A DNA stretch of 64,000 nucleotides from Roseiarcus sp963758335 (GCA_963758335.1 CAVWVF010000004.1:930001-994000); one strand, 5' to 3'. Shown: positions 8,181-16,708, counted from the stretch's first letter. Numbers and translations are program-made. The notes: generated by a model not told the origin, from the sequence alone.

Positions 8181-8630
8181 ATGTCGACACCAATTAAAAC
8201 GTTTCCGCGGCTTGTGCTGGACAAACTTGAAGGCGGTCTGAAGGTCGGCGAGACAGGCGACCGCCGCACCCGTTGCCGCCGGCTGAGCCGCCTTCGACAC
8301 CGTGACGGCGCGAAAATTGTGCCTATTCTTTTGATAGCGGCGTTTATCGCGCTGCCTTCGAGCGCCGAGGCATCGTCTTCGTGGACCACCTGGTGGTGGG
8401 GCAACTGGAATTCTTACTCGGAGTGCATGGAATATTACACAAAACACCCGGGTGACGCGACTGGCTGGGGGTATTCGCCAGAAGAAGTCTGTACCAATGT
8501 ACAAGCCGCACAAGATGAAAAGCGCCGCGAGCAGGCAGAAATGTACAGAGTTCTCGTTCTTAGCTGCCGGGCTAGCTCAGTCACATATGCTCAATTTTCG
8601 GCATGTGTTGCGCTGGCGACCGGGCACTAA
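8181..8630 (+). CDS. Secreted or membrane-anchored hypothetical protein, 149 aa
   Basis: After a basic N-terminus a hydrophobic segment IVPILLIAAFIALPSSAEASS (about 47-67) looks like an internal signal sequence or anchor with a possible AEA cleavage site. The rest is Trp-, Tyr- and Cys-containing (SYSECMEYY, VCTNVQ, LSCRASS, SACVAL), with four to five cysteines typical of small exported proteins. The true start may be closer to the hydrophobic segment. Not recognised. Confidence 0.45.
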   Translation: MSTPIKTFPRLVLDKLEGGLKVGETGDRRTRCRRLSRLRHRDGAKIVPILLIAAFIALPSSAEASSSWTTWWWGNWNSYSECMEYYTKHPGDATGWGYSPEEVCTNVQAAQDEKRREQAEMYRVLVLSCRASSVTYAQFSACVALATGH

Positions 8631-8660
8631 AACGATACCGTCCCAAGCCGCTTTGGCCGA

Positions 8661-9374
8661 TCATGGCCCGAAAATGACGCCCATTTTGCGGAGGCCATTC
8701 TTCGCTACTCCAATGGTCACAGACCCGGACGTGCAGCTTTCCCGCATCCGGTTCTTCACGGAAGAGTTTCGCTCGCGTTGGCGTAGAGGACGCCGTCCGT
8801 GACTCGCCTGTCGAGAAGCGCACGGAGGTGATGATGTCCCCGCCGTCGTCCTCGCCAGTTCGGCTATCCGTTGTCGTTTCGTGGACAGGTTCGCGGAGCC
8901 CAAGGTCTCCTCCCGTGTTTCCCGGCAACGGCTCTCAAGACGAAGTAAACATTCGATCTTCGTGACGCGCTTTTGTATATCCTCAAGAGAAGCGTTGGCT
9001 TTTTCATCCTTTTCGAACATGTAAGTAGAAAGCCCACGTAGCTGAACTGCGGCGTCGCTCACTGCCTTTCCGCATGGGAGGGCACCGAAAGATAAAAAGC
9101 GCGTTACTGCGTAAAGCGGAACCACGTGAAGTCTGGCAATGAGGTCGCATGAATTCTTTAGCAGAGCCTCTTGTGCCGCTTTGGAGCTTTCCTCTGAGCG
9201 CCCAATTGGAGTGTGTATTGTCTGGGCGTGAAATGACAAGTTTAAACGTACCTCACCAACCGCCTTTCTCAATTCATGAAGCGGTTCTATAAGGAACTTA
9301 GACAAGAGCTGACCAATAACGTAAAGGACGATACCGCTGAAGGCACCCAAAACAATTTTCCCTATGGCGGTCAT
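8661..9374 (-). pseudogene. Membrane protein truncated by a group II intron fragment
   Basis: The ATG at 9374 starts MTAIGKIVLGAFSGIVLYVIGQLLSKFL, one clear membrane helix, followed by about 110 soluble, helical residues ending KRVTKIECLL. From about 8938 the frame runs into DNA identical to a group II intron scrap found again at 40.6 kb, so the last part of the predicted protein is not native. The original C-terminus is lost. Function unknown; coiled-coil-like SLEDIQKRVTKIE near the break suggests oligomerisation. Confidence 0.55.
8718..8938 (-). mobile_element. Group II intron fragment (copy 1)
   Basis: On the minus strand this stretch begins GAGAGCCGTTGCCGGGAAAC and ends with a GAACCGGATGCGGGAAAGC...GCACGTCCGG hairpin typical of group II intron structural RNA near the reverse-transcriptase gene. 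Its first 62 nt recur exactly at 40,587-40,648, where reverse-transcriptase codons follow. Here no RT codons remain. It is inserted in the membrane protein gene. Confidence 0.6.
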
Positions 9375-9458
9375 CTCTGCACAGTCCTTCTTAGGTTGAA
9401 CGGGTCTATCCGAAAACTGCCAGCAAATCCTTGACGGCCCTGTGCAGAATTTAAATCC

Positions 9459-9821
9459 GTGCAGCACTCGCGCTGCGTCGTCCTCAACGCGCTCGCCATC
9501 CTCCCGGCTGCTGCCGCCGACCCGGTCCTCGCGGCGGTCGAACGTCACCGGTCCGCCTGGGCGGCCCTGGGGATCGCCAGCATTGCGGTCGATGAAGTAG
9601 CTGCAGAGCGTGACGGCCGGACTATCTCGCCGGCCGCCTGGGAAGCCGCAAACGCGGAGCATGAGAAAGCTGTGGATAGGTATTCGAGCAGGGTGCGGAG
9701 GCCGGCGACCGTCGAGGGCGGTTCGACCAACGTCGCCAACCTCGACGCCGGCGCCGTGGGCGACCTTGACGTAAGGGACATGGCGGCTTCGCTCCTGCGC
9801 TCGCCTGCCTCGGCCGACTAG
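9459..9821 (+). CDS. Hypothetical protein, 120 aa
   Basis: An uninterrupted frame with alpha-helical, alanine-rich sequence (LAAVERHRSAWAALGIASIAVDEVAAERDG) resembling small uncharacterised proteins of rhizobial elements that begin with an HR-xx-W helix. The C-terminal third is glycine/valine rich. The start is uncertain because no good ribosome-binding site precedes 9459. Possibly a fragment. Confidence 0.4.
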   Translation: MQHSRCVVLNALAILPAAAADPVLAAVERHRSAWAALGIASIAVDEVAAERDGRTISPAAWEAANAEHEKAVDRYSSRVRRPATVEGGSTNVANLDAGAVGDLDVRDMAASLLRSPASAD

Positions 9822-9832
9822 CTGCGCCACAC

Positions 9833-9862
9833 GTGGACATGCCCACATGATGGCTTGTCCAC
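9833..9862. promoter_or_regulatory. Inverted repeat with GTGGACATGCCCAC motif
   Basis: GTGGACATGCCCAC at 9833-9846 is followed by TGTCCAC at 9856-9862, giving a GTGGACA/TGTCCAC inverted repeat. The same 14-mer recurs at 11,488-11,501 and its core ACATGCCCAC at 11,175-11,184, all flanking the partition-like genes. Candidate operator or centromere-like site. Confidence 0.35.
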
Positions 9863-9991
9863 TCGTGAACTGGCGGCGCTGGATGTCTCGGGGAGTTTTC
9901 GCACGGTCTGCAAGAGAAATGCACTTCGCGGAAGCGTCACTGCGCTGCATAAATGCGGGCTAATTGGTCTGCCAATTGGATGAGGTCAGCG

Positions 9992-10900
9992 ATGGATATT
10001 AAGAACAGCACTGCGACGACACTCAGACAGATCGGCAAGGATGAGAAGTGGCTTCAAGACTGGCTAATCGCCGACCCTCAACGGCTCGGCATTGGCAACG
10101 TTACGATAAAAGCGAAGGAGCTGAGACAGTACGTTGGAAAAGGCGGTCGGCTGGACATTTTGGCCTACAATGCCGCAATCGATACCTACTACGAGGTCGA
10201 AATCATGCTCGGGGAGTGCGACCCCGACCATGGATTCCGTGTCCTCGATTATTGGGCGCGTGAGCGACTGCGGCTTCCGAACTCCCGCCACGTTGCAGTG
10301 CTCATGGCTGAAGACCTTTCAGGGCGATATAACACGGTCATTGAGGCCCTAACTCAGCATCTCCCCCTGATCGCGGTGGAACTTAAGACGCTGCAAGTGG
10401 ACACCGAGCCACCAATCGCCACGACCTTTCCAGTGGTATTCTCCCAGCCTGACGACCTTGAAATCAGACCAGCCGACGAACCGGAAAAGGTCGAAGGCTT
10501 AGCGCCGAACGACGAAGAGGCGTGGCGGGCGAATAGGCCGGAGTTCACCGATGCCGCCAAGTTCGTGTACAAGACGTGTCTCGAAAAGATTGGCCCAACA
10601 ACGATTGATTTCTCGGCCAAGAGCTACATTTCGCTAAAGAAGGGAAGGCGCGTATGGCTGCCAATGTGACCGCGTCAGGACGGGTTCTACGTAAATATCC
10701 CCAGCGGTCCCGGCGGCAGTGAGGACCAGCCCAACGACTTCTTTGCGCACGTGAAGGACAGCTTGGCTGAACTGCACATCGAGCCGTCATGGACGTTCAA
10801 GTACAATGCCGGAGCTAAGATCGGGTTCGCCATCCCGAAACAGTATCTCGCCCACTCAAAGATCATTGACATCCTGAAGCAGGCATACGAACTCGCGTAG
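9992..10900 (+). pseudogene. PD-(D/E)xK nuclease-like protein interrupted by an in-frame TGA
   Basis: The first 225 residues (9992-10,669) include GGRLDILAYNAAIDTYYEVEIMLG, an Asp followed by a Glu-x-Glu-type pair as in PD-(D/E)xK nuclease cores of the DUF91/NucS type, then a regular alpha/beta pattern. The frame meets TGA at 10,667-10,669 within WLPM*PRQDGFYVNIP and continues uninterrupted in the same frame to TAG at 10,900, with a convincing conserved-looking tail (FFAHVKDSLAELHIEPSW, AKIGFAIPKQYLAHSKIIDIL). TGG-to-TGA at one codon would explain it. Possible role in DNA damage or defence; not established. Confidence 0.6.
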
Positions 10901-11193
10901 CGATGCCGGTGCAAAACTCAAGCAGACCGTGCGATGCGAGGCGCAGGGACCGATTTTCGCGATTTTTCCGCCCTGCGCGGTTGTAGGCCTCGCGGCAATG
11001 GCGCTATTTTTCGCCTGGGAGCGGAGGCTGCGATCGAACTGGGCCATTGGGGTTTCAAGGAACGATCCTCTGCCCTGCCACGAGGCATAAAACCGGAAGC
11101 CTGCGGCCAGGAAATCCGAAGACACCCTCGTTGTGCCGATCGTTATTCCCCACATCCGGCATGCCTCTGTGTCTACATGCCCACGTGTCCGCA
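10901..11193. other. Intergenic stretch without a gene
   Basis: I see no supportable coding frame. It contains an ACATGCCCAC copy at 11,175-11,184 that matches the motif upstream at 9833 and downstream at 11,488. Confidence 0.5.
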
Positions 11194-11463
11194 TCAGGCA
11201 ATCCGGTTGAGCCGATGCTTCTCGAACAGCAGGTTGACAGCCTCTTCGCCCAACGCCTGCGTCGAGGTCTCCAGGTTGAGCGAGAGCATTCGAAGCTGCT
11301 TCCATGCCTCGGGCGGGAGGTAGATTGACAGCACGCGCTTGCCCTCACGGCTGGGCGGCCGGACGCACTTCTTGGCATCGACCTCGGGCATGGATCGCTC
11401 CGGTTCCGAGGGGGCGGGTTGAGCTGCGGCGGCGAACAGGGAAGGTCGCTTCGCCATGGTCAT
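11194..11463 (-). CDS. Ribbon-helix-helix protein, partner of ParA
   Basis: 89 residues. The C-terminal half KRVLSIYLPPEAWKQLRMLSLNLETSTQALGEEAVNLLFEKH fits a ribbon-helix-helix/CopG-ParG fold: a beta strand with alternating residues, then two helices. Its start overlaps the stop of the ParA remnant, so the two were one operon. Small RHH proteins of this kind are the centromere-binding partners of type Ib ParA proteins and also repress their own operon. The start could alternatively be the ATG 6 nt further in. Confidence 0.7.
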   Translation of the reverse strand: MTMAKRPSLFAAAAQPAPSEPERSMPEVDAKKCVRPPSREGKRVLSIYLPPEAWKQLRMLSLNLETSTQALGEEAVNLLFEKHRLNRIA

Positions 11464-12068
11464 GCTGCCTTGCGGGCAAGCCCGCCTGTGGACATGCCCA
11501 CGATCCCGCATAGCCATGTGAAGAGAGCCTCGACCTCCTCGGCGGCCTTGCCGTTCGGCTCAAACTCCTGCGCCGTCCGCCCGTCAATGACGCCGTGGGC
11601 GAAGGCGGCGCGCTGCGACAGCATGGCCGGCGCCACCTGTGCGCCTTGCGCCGCCAGTCCCTCGGCGGCCTCGCGCCCTATTCCGCTACGGGGCGGGATG
11701 GCGTTGAGGACCACTTAGCTGGGCTTCTTCGCCAACTCTGCGAGCGTCAGCGTCGCCTGTATCGCCTTGAGGTCGAAGGTCGCGGCGCGGCAGGGGATCA
11801 GCACCACGTGGGCGAGCTGAGCGGCTCGGAGCGCGGTTTGGTCGGCGTTCGGCGCCGTGTCGAGAATGAGGAGGTCGGCCCCGTTGCTCTGGGCGGCCTC
11901 GATGAGTACCCCAAGGCGAGCGGCCTGCCCGCTCACCACTTCCGGCGCATCGGCCTGCCTGCGGTCGCCCCAGCTCGCCGCCGCGCCTTGCGGGTCGAGA
12001 TCGATGCTATGGCTGGTTGGCGAGGCCTCGGGAACCGGCCTGCCTTCTGCGCGTCGCGCTGCTAACAT
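11460..12068 (-). pseudogene. ParA-family ATPase remnant without Walker A
   Basis: IDLDPQGAAASWGDRR (A' and signature region), LLILDTAPN (Walker B) and LIPCRAATFDL identify a ParA/MinD-type ATPase of plasmid partition. The N-terminus with the KGGxGKTT deviant Walker A is absent: the frame starts only about 20 residues before IDLDPQG with unrelated sequence. An in-frame TAA follows AELAKKPS at 11,715-11,717, after which the family sequence continues in the same frame (VVLNAIPPRSGIGREA ...) to 11,460. It cannot make an active ATPase as it stands. The lost 5' end points to a deletion rather than a base-call error. Confidence 0.75.
11488..11501. promoter_or_regulatory. GTGGACATGCCCAC motif copy
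   Basis: Exact second copy of the 14-mer at 9833-9846. It lies inside the 3' end of the ParA remnant, just ahead of the ribbon-helix-helix gene start, a natural place for a site bound by that protein. Confidence 0.35.
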
Positions 12069-12153
12069 TCTTGTGGATAAGTCCGGATGGCGTCAGCCCT
12101 CGACCATGCGGGTAGATGGCGGCCTCAGCATGGCGAGAGGACCGCTGTTGCAG

Positions 12154-12849
12154 TTACGCCGACAGCATGGACGCGATGCTCTTGTGGTTGAAGGGCATGC
12201 CGCGCCCGTTCAGGAAGCCCTGCTTGGCCATCTCGGCGGATATAGCCCGCAGGCTCATCTGGCCGCCCTTGGGCCTCTTCCGGCGGAGCGACTTGGCCAG
12301 CGCCACGGCCTCGGGGTTCGTCTCGGACAGGCTCTTCCGGCCCTCGCACTTGCCGTTCGCGATGCGCTTGCGCTTCCGAGCGGCTGCCAGCTTGGCGACT
12401 GTGGTCGCCTTCTCGAACTGCGCGACGGCGCCGAGCACCTGCCGCACGAGGACCGCAGTCGGGGTGTCCTCCATGAAGAACGTTGGTGCCGACGCCGCAA
12501 TGAGGGTGACGCCCTTCGCCTTGAGCATGTCGTGACCGGCGAGTTGCACCATGAGATCGCGGGCGAAGCGGTCGGGGCTCTCGACGACGATTGTCCGCGC
12601 GCCGTTGCTCATCAGCCGCTCGAGCATGTCCGCGAAGCCCGGCCGATCGGTCACGGGGTCCGCGCCGCTCACCGCCGCGTCGTAAAACGTGGCGACGATC
12701 TCGAAGCCGTTCGCCTTGGCGTATGCGTCGATGGCCGCCAGCTGCCGCTTGTCGCTGTCTTTGTCCGGTCCGACGTTGGTCTTGCTCGACGTCCTCAGAT
12801 AGGCGACTGCTTTGCGGGTCTCTCGGCTCACGATCCCCTGCCTCTCCAA
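12154..12849 (-). CDS. Serine recombinase (resolvase/invertase family)
   Basis: 231 residues. N-terminal catalytic domain begins VAYLRTSSKTNVG (catalytic Ser in the YxRxSS motif), followed by KRQLAAIDAYAKANGFEIVATFYDAAVSG and PGFADMLERLMSNGARTIVVESPDRFARD with the conserved Arg residues. The C-terminal HTH is recognisable (SLRAISAEMAKQGFLNGRGMPFNHKSIASML). Members resolve or integrate DNA through a phosphoserine intermediate. It lies upstream of the ParA remnant on the same strand, typical for multimer resolution in plasmid-like elements. The start at 12,849 gives a normal length. Confidence 0.88.
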   Translation of the reverse strand: MERQGIVSRETRKAVAYLRTSSKTNVGPDKDSDKRQLAAIDAYAKANGFEIVATFYDAAVSGADPVTDRPGFADMLERLMSNGARTIVVESPDRFARDLMVQLAGHDMLKAKGVTLIAASAPTFFMEDTPTAVLVRQVLGAVAQFEKATTVAKLAAARKRKRIANGKCEGRKSLSETNPEAVALAKSLRRKRPKGGQMSLRAISAEMAKQGFLNGRGMPFNHKSIASMLSA

Positions 12850-13013
12850 TCACATAGACGCCTATTTCGGTGCCCTATCTCCAGATAAGGTACCAGACGG
12901 CCGGCCGGCGTCAAGCACAAACTGCGCGGGGATGCGGCGTCATGCCAGAGCGTGCGCGGTGTCACTTGACTGGTATCGACGATCGGCGAGGATGTTGAAG
13001 GTCCAGGCTGGGC

Positions 13014-13029
13014 ACACGTGGCCACGTGT
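13014..13029. promoter_or_regulatory. 16-bp perfect palindrome upstream of the 13,049 gene
   Basis: ACACGTGGCCACGTGT is a perfect dyad, 19 nt before the next start codon and between two divergent genes. It shares the GTGG/CCAC core with the repeated 14-mer in this island. A dimeric regulator site is the simplest reading. Confidence 0.4.
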
Positions 13030-13048
13030 ATGCTCGGAGATGCACACG

Positions 13049-13894
13049 ATGGCTGAGCCTACTGACGACAAGAACTCCGAACATGGTGCGAGGACGGGAT
13101 TTGCGGCAGGGACGGGATTTGCGGCAGGAAATTTGGGCACGCCCGAAGAGGCACCCGGCGAAACGGTAATGCAAAGGCCGCCCAATCTTGTCCTCAACCA
13201 GTCGAGTGTCGCCGGCCCCCCTCCCCAGACACAATACGACACTTCTCTTCCTCCTGTTGGGCCGAAGCGGGGCAGCGCCGATCTCCTGACGGCGACGGTA
13301 TCGGGGAACCCATCGGCGTCGGAGGCGGCGGCGTCTATGACGCCCGAAGCTCTGGCCGCGGCCTCGCTGGACTTATCGCCGACGACGGCTTCTCTCGCCC
13401 TATCGCCGACGACGCCTGCGATGGAGATCGCAAGCGCGTTTGAAGCAATACAGGAACGCATTCGTGTTCTGGAAATCGCGGTCTCAAGGATGCCGCCCCC
13501 GCCCGCGGGTCTTGGACACAATAACCCCCCTGAGCCGATCCAAGATATCCCCCTGAGCGCGGCAGAATGGGCAGAGACTAGACAGTTGCTCGCTGTCCTA
13601 AAAGAGCAGGCCGTACTCCCTGCGCATGAGCCGAAAGAAGCGAAAGCCGCGGCGAGCAGACTGAATGAGTTCGGTGAGAAAGTATTGTTGTTCCTTGGCA
13701 GGCACTTCGAAGAATTTTCGTCGGAGTTCGCGAAGAAGGCCGGCGCAACCGCAGGGGTGGCAGCCCCAGGGTTGGCAGCCGCAGGGCTGGTTGTCCTTGC
13801 TTATTATGGAGAGGCTTCGTTGAAGACGCTCGCGACCGATCTAATCGAAGTGCACAACCTCGTTGAGGCGTGGGTCCATTTGCTCGGCTTCTGA
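13049..13894 (+). CDS. Hypothetical protein with tandem repeats and a C-terminal membrane segment
   Basis: 281 residues; ATG 13,049 has a GGAG site. The N-terminal half is disordered and repetitive: TGFAAG occurs twice from a tandem 18-bp DNA repeat (about 13,093-13,130), and LSPTTAS/LSPTTPA from another. A coiled-coil-like IQERIRVLEIAVS follows, then GLGHNNPPE, a motif seen in many rhizobial phage-like proteins. Near the end GVAAPGLAAAGLVVLAYYG could be a membrane helix. Not recognised as a family. Confidence 0.6.
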   Translation: MAEPTDDKNSEHGARTGFAAGTGFAAGNLGTPEEAPGETVMQRPPNLVLNQSSVAGPPPQTQYDTSLPPVGPKRGSADLLTATVSGNPSASEAAASMTPEALAAASLDLSPTTASLALSPTTPAMEIASAFEAIQERIRVLEIAVSRMPPPPAGLGHNNPPEPIQDIPLSAAEWAETRQLLAVLKEQAVLPAHEPKEAKAAASRLNEFGEKVLLFLGRHFEEFSSEFAKKAGATAGVAAPGLAAAGLVVLAYYGEASLKTLATDLIEVHNLVEAWVHLLGF

Positions 13895-14685
13895 CCGGTC
13901 TTGCGCAAGGATCGCCGCTGAGCCTGCCAAGACCCCAGTCTCGATATTCGTCGAAAGGAGTACGGCCGGACCTCAATTTCCCTGTTGAGCCTCTCGTCGC
14001 CTATTACCGGGTCAGCACTCGCGAGCAGGGAAAGTCGGGCCTCGGTCTCGACGCTCAGCGCGCAGCCGTCGCCCGCTTCGCTGAGGCCGAGGGGTTCGAG
14101 GTTGTCGCGGAATTCACCGAGGTCGAGACGGGGAAGGGCGCTGATGCTCTCGACCGGAGACCGCAGCTCTCCGCCGCACTGGCCGAAGCCCGCCGGCAGG
14201 GCAGGGCACCCGTTGTGGTCGCAAAGCTAGATCGCCTATCGCGTGACGTGCATTTCATCAGCGGCCTCATGGCGCACAAGACGCCATTCCTCGTCGCCGA
14301 GCTCGGCCCGGACGTGGAGCCGTTCGTGTTGCACCTGTACGCCGCCCTCGCCGAGAAAGAGCGCGCCGTCATCTCAGCCCGCACGAAGGCCGCTCTGGCC
14401 GCCGCAAAGGCTCGAGGTCAGGTCCTCGGCAATCCCCGGCTGGACGAGGCCAGGGCCATCGGCAACGCCGTCCAGAAGAATGACGCCGACGCGCACGCCG
14501 ATGCGGTTCTGCCGGCTATTCGAAAGGCCCAGGCCGCCCGTGCGAAGTCTCTCCGGCAGATCGCCGCTGCTCTGAACGGTCGCGGCATCGCAACAGCTCG
14601 GGGCGGCCGGTGGGAGCCTCAGACCGTGGCGAACATCATTCGTCGCGTCGGGTGGCGTCCGAAGCGTGCCCAGTCTGCTGCCTGA
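13870..14685 (+). CDS. Serine recombinase (resolvase family)
   Basis: The conserved protein starts near LVAYYRVSTREQGKSGLGLDAQ (catalytic Ser in YRVS), continues with ALDRRPQLSAALAEARRQG and VVVAKLDRLSRD, and ends in a recombinase HTH (SLRQIAAALNGRGIATARGGRWEPQTVANIIRR). This is the common PinR-like recombinase of alphaproteobacterial islands. A GTG at 13,870 overlapping the previous gene is the only start upstream; the conserved part begins about 38 codons later, so the start is uncertain. Together with the recombinase at 12.2 kb it is the likely mobility enzyme of the island. Confidence 0.88.
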   Translation: MGPFARLLTGLAQGSPLSLPRPQSRYSSKGVRPDLNFPVEPLVAYYRVSTREQGKSGLGLDAQRAAVARFAEAEGFEVVAEFTEVETGKGADALDRRPQLSAALAEARRQGRAPVVVAKLDRLSRDVHFISGLMAHKTPFLVAELGPDVEPFVLHLYAALAEKERAVISARTKAALAAAKARGQVLGNPRLDEARAIGNAVQKNDADAHADAVLPAIRKAQAARAKSLRQIAAALNGRGIATARGGRWEPQTVANIIRRVGWRPKRAQSAA

Positions 14686-14785
14686 TCTTGAACGTCGCGA
14701 CACCCGCCCGCGTCGCACTCCCAGGCCCGCGCTGGAGGCCCTCAGGACGCCCGCCACACCCTCGTGGTTGATCCTGGCGTAGCGG

Positions 14786-14980
14786 CTAAGCCTCATCGGC
14801 AAGGTCCGCTGCAGCAGCCCGGTCAGCAATAGTGTCCTCAATCGCCTGCTGCGTCGCGCCGAGCGACGTCCACTCGTCGAGGCTCATGTAGGCGACGCGC
14901 ACGCCATCCTTGAGCAGCTCGACCCACCACCCATGGTCGGGTCCGCCGTGCCAACCCAATTTCGTCGAATAGCCAGCCAT
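14786..14980 (-). CDS. Small hypothetical protein, 64 aa
   Basis: Chosen ATG gives MAGYSTKLGWHGGPDHGWWVELLKDGVRVAYMSLDEW, a Gly/Trp-rich small domain followed by a helix. It lies at the island's right part with a gene of similar orientation at 15,088. A GGAG-containing site precedes the ATG. Function unknown. Confidence 0.5.
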   Translation of the reverse strand: MAGYSTKLGWHGGPDHGWWVELLKDGVRVAYMSLDEWTSLGATQQAIEDTIADRAAAADLADEA

Positions 14981-15087
14981 CTCGCCCTCCTGCTCGGCCT
15001 CATGCGGCCCGTTTGAGGATGTGCGCACGATCGTCGCCTCCCGCTTCCCACTTCCCACTTCCCACCTCGATCCGCGTCAACGCCGGG

Positions 15088-15402
15088 TCAGTCCCGCCCG
15101 AACCCGCGCGGCGGCTCGACACTCTCCAGTTCGGAAAGGTCGATGCCGCAGATCGCTCGCAGCGCGTCCGCCGTCGCGCTGTCGGCAAGGCTCGGCGGCA
15201 GCGCGTCGAGCCACGCCTGATAGTCGCCTTGCAGCTCCACGAGCGCGGCCACGGCGTCGCGCCAACGCTGCGGGCGGCTGCGCCGGTCGGGGGGCTTGCG
15301 GTATCTGATCTTCGGTGCGCCGTCCGCATGGGCCGCCCGGTAGCGGGCCTGCCGCTCCGCGAGCGTCATAGGCCTGTCTCCCAATGGCTTACGCCCTGGC
15401 AT
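15088..15402 (-). CDS. Small basic protein, 104 aa
   Basis: N-terminus MPGRKPLGDRPMTLAERQARYRAAHADG is a motif typical of small phage or integrative-element proteins in Hyphomicrobiales (AERQxRYRA). It is followed by an Arg-rich linker and a helical, acidic C-terminus (LVELQGDYQAWLDALPPSL). Probably DNA-associated; role unknown. It is the last convincing island gene before the SDR gene. Confidence 0.65.
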   Translation of the reverse strand: MPGRKPLGDRPMTLAERQARYRAAHADGAPKIRYRKPPDRRSRPQRWRDAVAALVELQGDYQAWLDALPPSLADSATADALRAICGIDLSELESVEPPRGFGRD

Positions 15403-15803
15403 TGCCTGCCCCTCATTCCGTTACATAACGCATATTGTAGTAGGATGCCGCCGGCTGTCATGCTCTCGCGCTACGTCCGGCACGGGGAGCTCTTCCTCGG
15501 GAACGCCGCCGGGGTTCTTCTCTAGACGCTGGAATGGCGTATCGACCTGCAGCCATTCATGCGGAGGTTTGCGCCGGCGTCTCGGTGCGTCCGGGGCAGC
15601 CGATCGGCAGGCGGACACGAACTTTGCCTACGGGCGGGAAGCGGGCCTTCCCTGGCGACCCTTGTAGGGCAGGACTCCGTCCGAACCGGCCCATCGGCTA
15701 TGCTGCATTCGCTGGGTGGCTCGGGTCGGCGGTGAGGTGTCGCTCCATCGTTTCTCGCGGTTGCAGTCTTTTCTTTGGACGCCTCTCAAGGTACTCGAAC
15801 TAT
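15403..15803. other. Intergenic stretch at the presumed right end of the island
   Basis: About 400 nt with no gene that I can support. It is the likely zone of the island boundary. I looked for a repeat of the tRNA-Leu 3' end here and found none. Confidence 0.45.
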
Positions 15804-16653
15804 CTAGCGCCTTGGCTCGCGATTGCGAATGCGATCGAAGCTCTGCTTGATGGCCGCGAAGCGCGCCTCGATGTAGGGCTCGAACTCGGTGTCGGTGAAA
15901 ATATACGGCCAGTCGTTCTCGATGCCTTCACGAACGAGCTCGCCCACATAAGTCGGATCGACGCCTTTCGCGACGCCGTCGGCCACAAACTTGAACATCT
16001 CCGAGGACTGCATTGCGGCCAGCGCCTGCTCGTTGAGATGCGCGAAACGCGCCGGCTCGTTCCGCCGCGACGTCATGATCTGCGTGCGGACGAAGCCGGG
16101 ACACAGCACGGAGACGCCGATGCCGCGCGGCGCCAATTCGCTGCGCAACCCTTCCGAAATCGCGACGACGCCATATTTGGTCACGTCATACGGGTGGCTG
16201 CGCAGCGAGACGAGCCCGGCTATCGACGCGGTGGAGACGATATGTCCCCCCTCGCCGTGGCTTTCGATGAGTGGGCCAAAAGTCTTTAATGCCCCAGAGC
16301 ACGCCCATCAGATTGACGCCGATGGTCCACTCGATGTCGTCGTCGGTCCACGTTCCGTAAGGGCCAGCGCCGCCCACTCCGGCGTTATTCACAAGCACAT
16401 GCAGCTTGACATAGCGGGCAAGGGTCGCCTTCGCCGCCGCTTCGAGCTCTCCTTTGAGCGACACGTCGGCTTTGACCCCGTCGACGTCGGCGTTGGTTCG
16501 CTTTAGCCCTTCAACGGCTTTGGCGAGCGCCGCCTCCTCGATGTCGCAGAGCATCACCTTCGCGCCCGCCTGCGAAAGCGCAGTTGCGATCCCGAGTCCG
16601 ATGCCCGACGCCGCGCCAGTGACGAATGCAGTCTTGTCGGCCAAGTCTTTCAT
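15804..16653 (-). pseudogene. Short-chain dehydrogenase/reductase with a 1-nt insertion
   Basis: The N-terminal frame has the SDR fold: TGAASGIGLGIA (TGxxxGIG cofactor site), NNAGVGGAG (NNAG) and GVNLMGVLWGIK. It then shifts at an AAA run (plus-strand TTT, 16,285-16,287). Removing one base restores TFGPLIESHGEGG...VSTASIAGLV and continues to the start-like ... VTKYGVVAISEGL (catalytic Tyr/Lys in YxxxK) and CPGFVRTQI. Total length (about 283 aa) and motifs suit a classical NAD(P)-dependent SDR; substrate unknown. The single homopolymer error suggests an assembly artefact. Confidence 0.8.
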
Positions 16654-16708
16654 GAAAATTCCTCCGCAGAACCTGGTCCCTCCGGGAACTTCAAGCCTTC
16701 GGCCACCA

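Larger units (their letters stand above)
284..15500. mobile_element. Phage/plasmid-like genomic island next to tRNA-Leu
   Basis: Between tRNA-Leu and about 15.5 kb lie tightly packed small genes with 4-nt or TGATG overlaps, a phage-type helicase, a winged-helix initiator-like gene, ParB-, ParA- and ribbon-helix-helix-type genes and two serine recombinases. This is the content of an integrative or plasmid-like element. Several genes are broken and an intron scrap has landed in one. The right end is not defined by a visible repeat; I place it before the SDR gene at 15.8 kb. No tyrosine integrase is present, so mobility would rest on the serine recombinases. Confidence 0.6.

Noticed and set aside
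10667..10669. TGA as a selenocysteine codon
   Set aside because: No SECIS-like hairpin directly follows, and the flanking WLPM-PRQDG context suits a Trp codon mutated by one base better.
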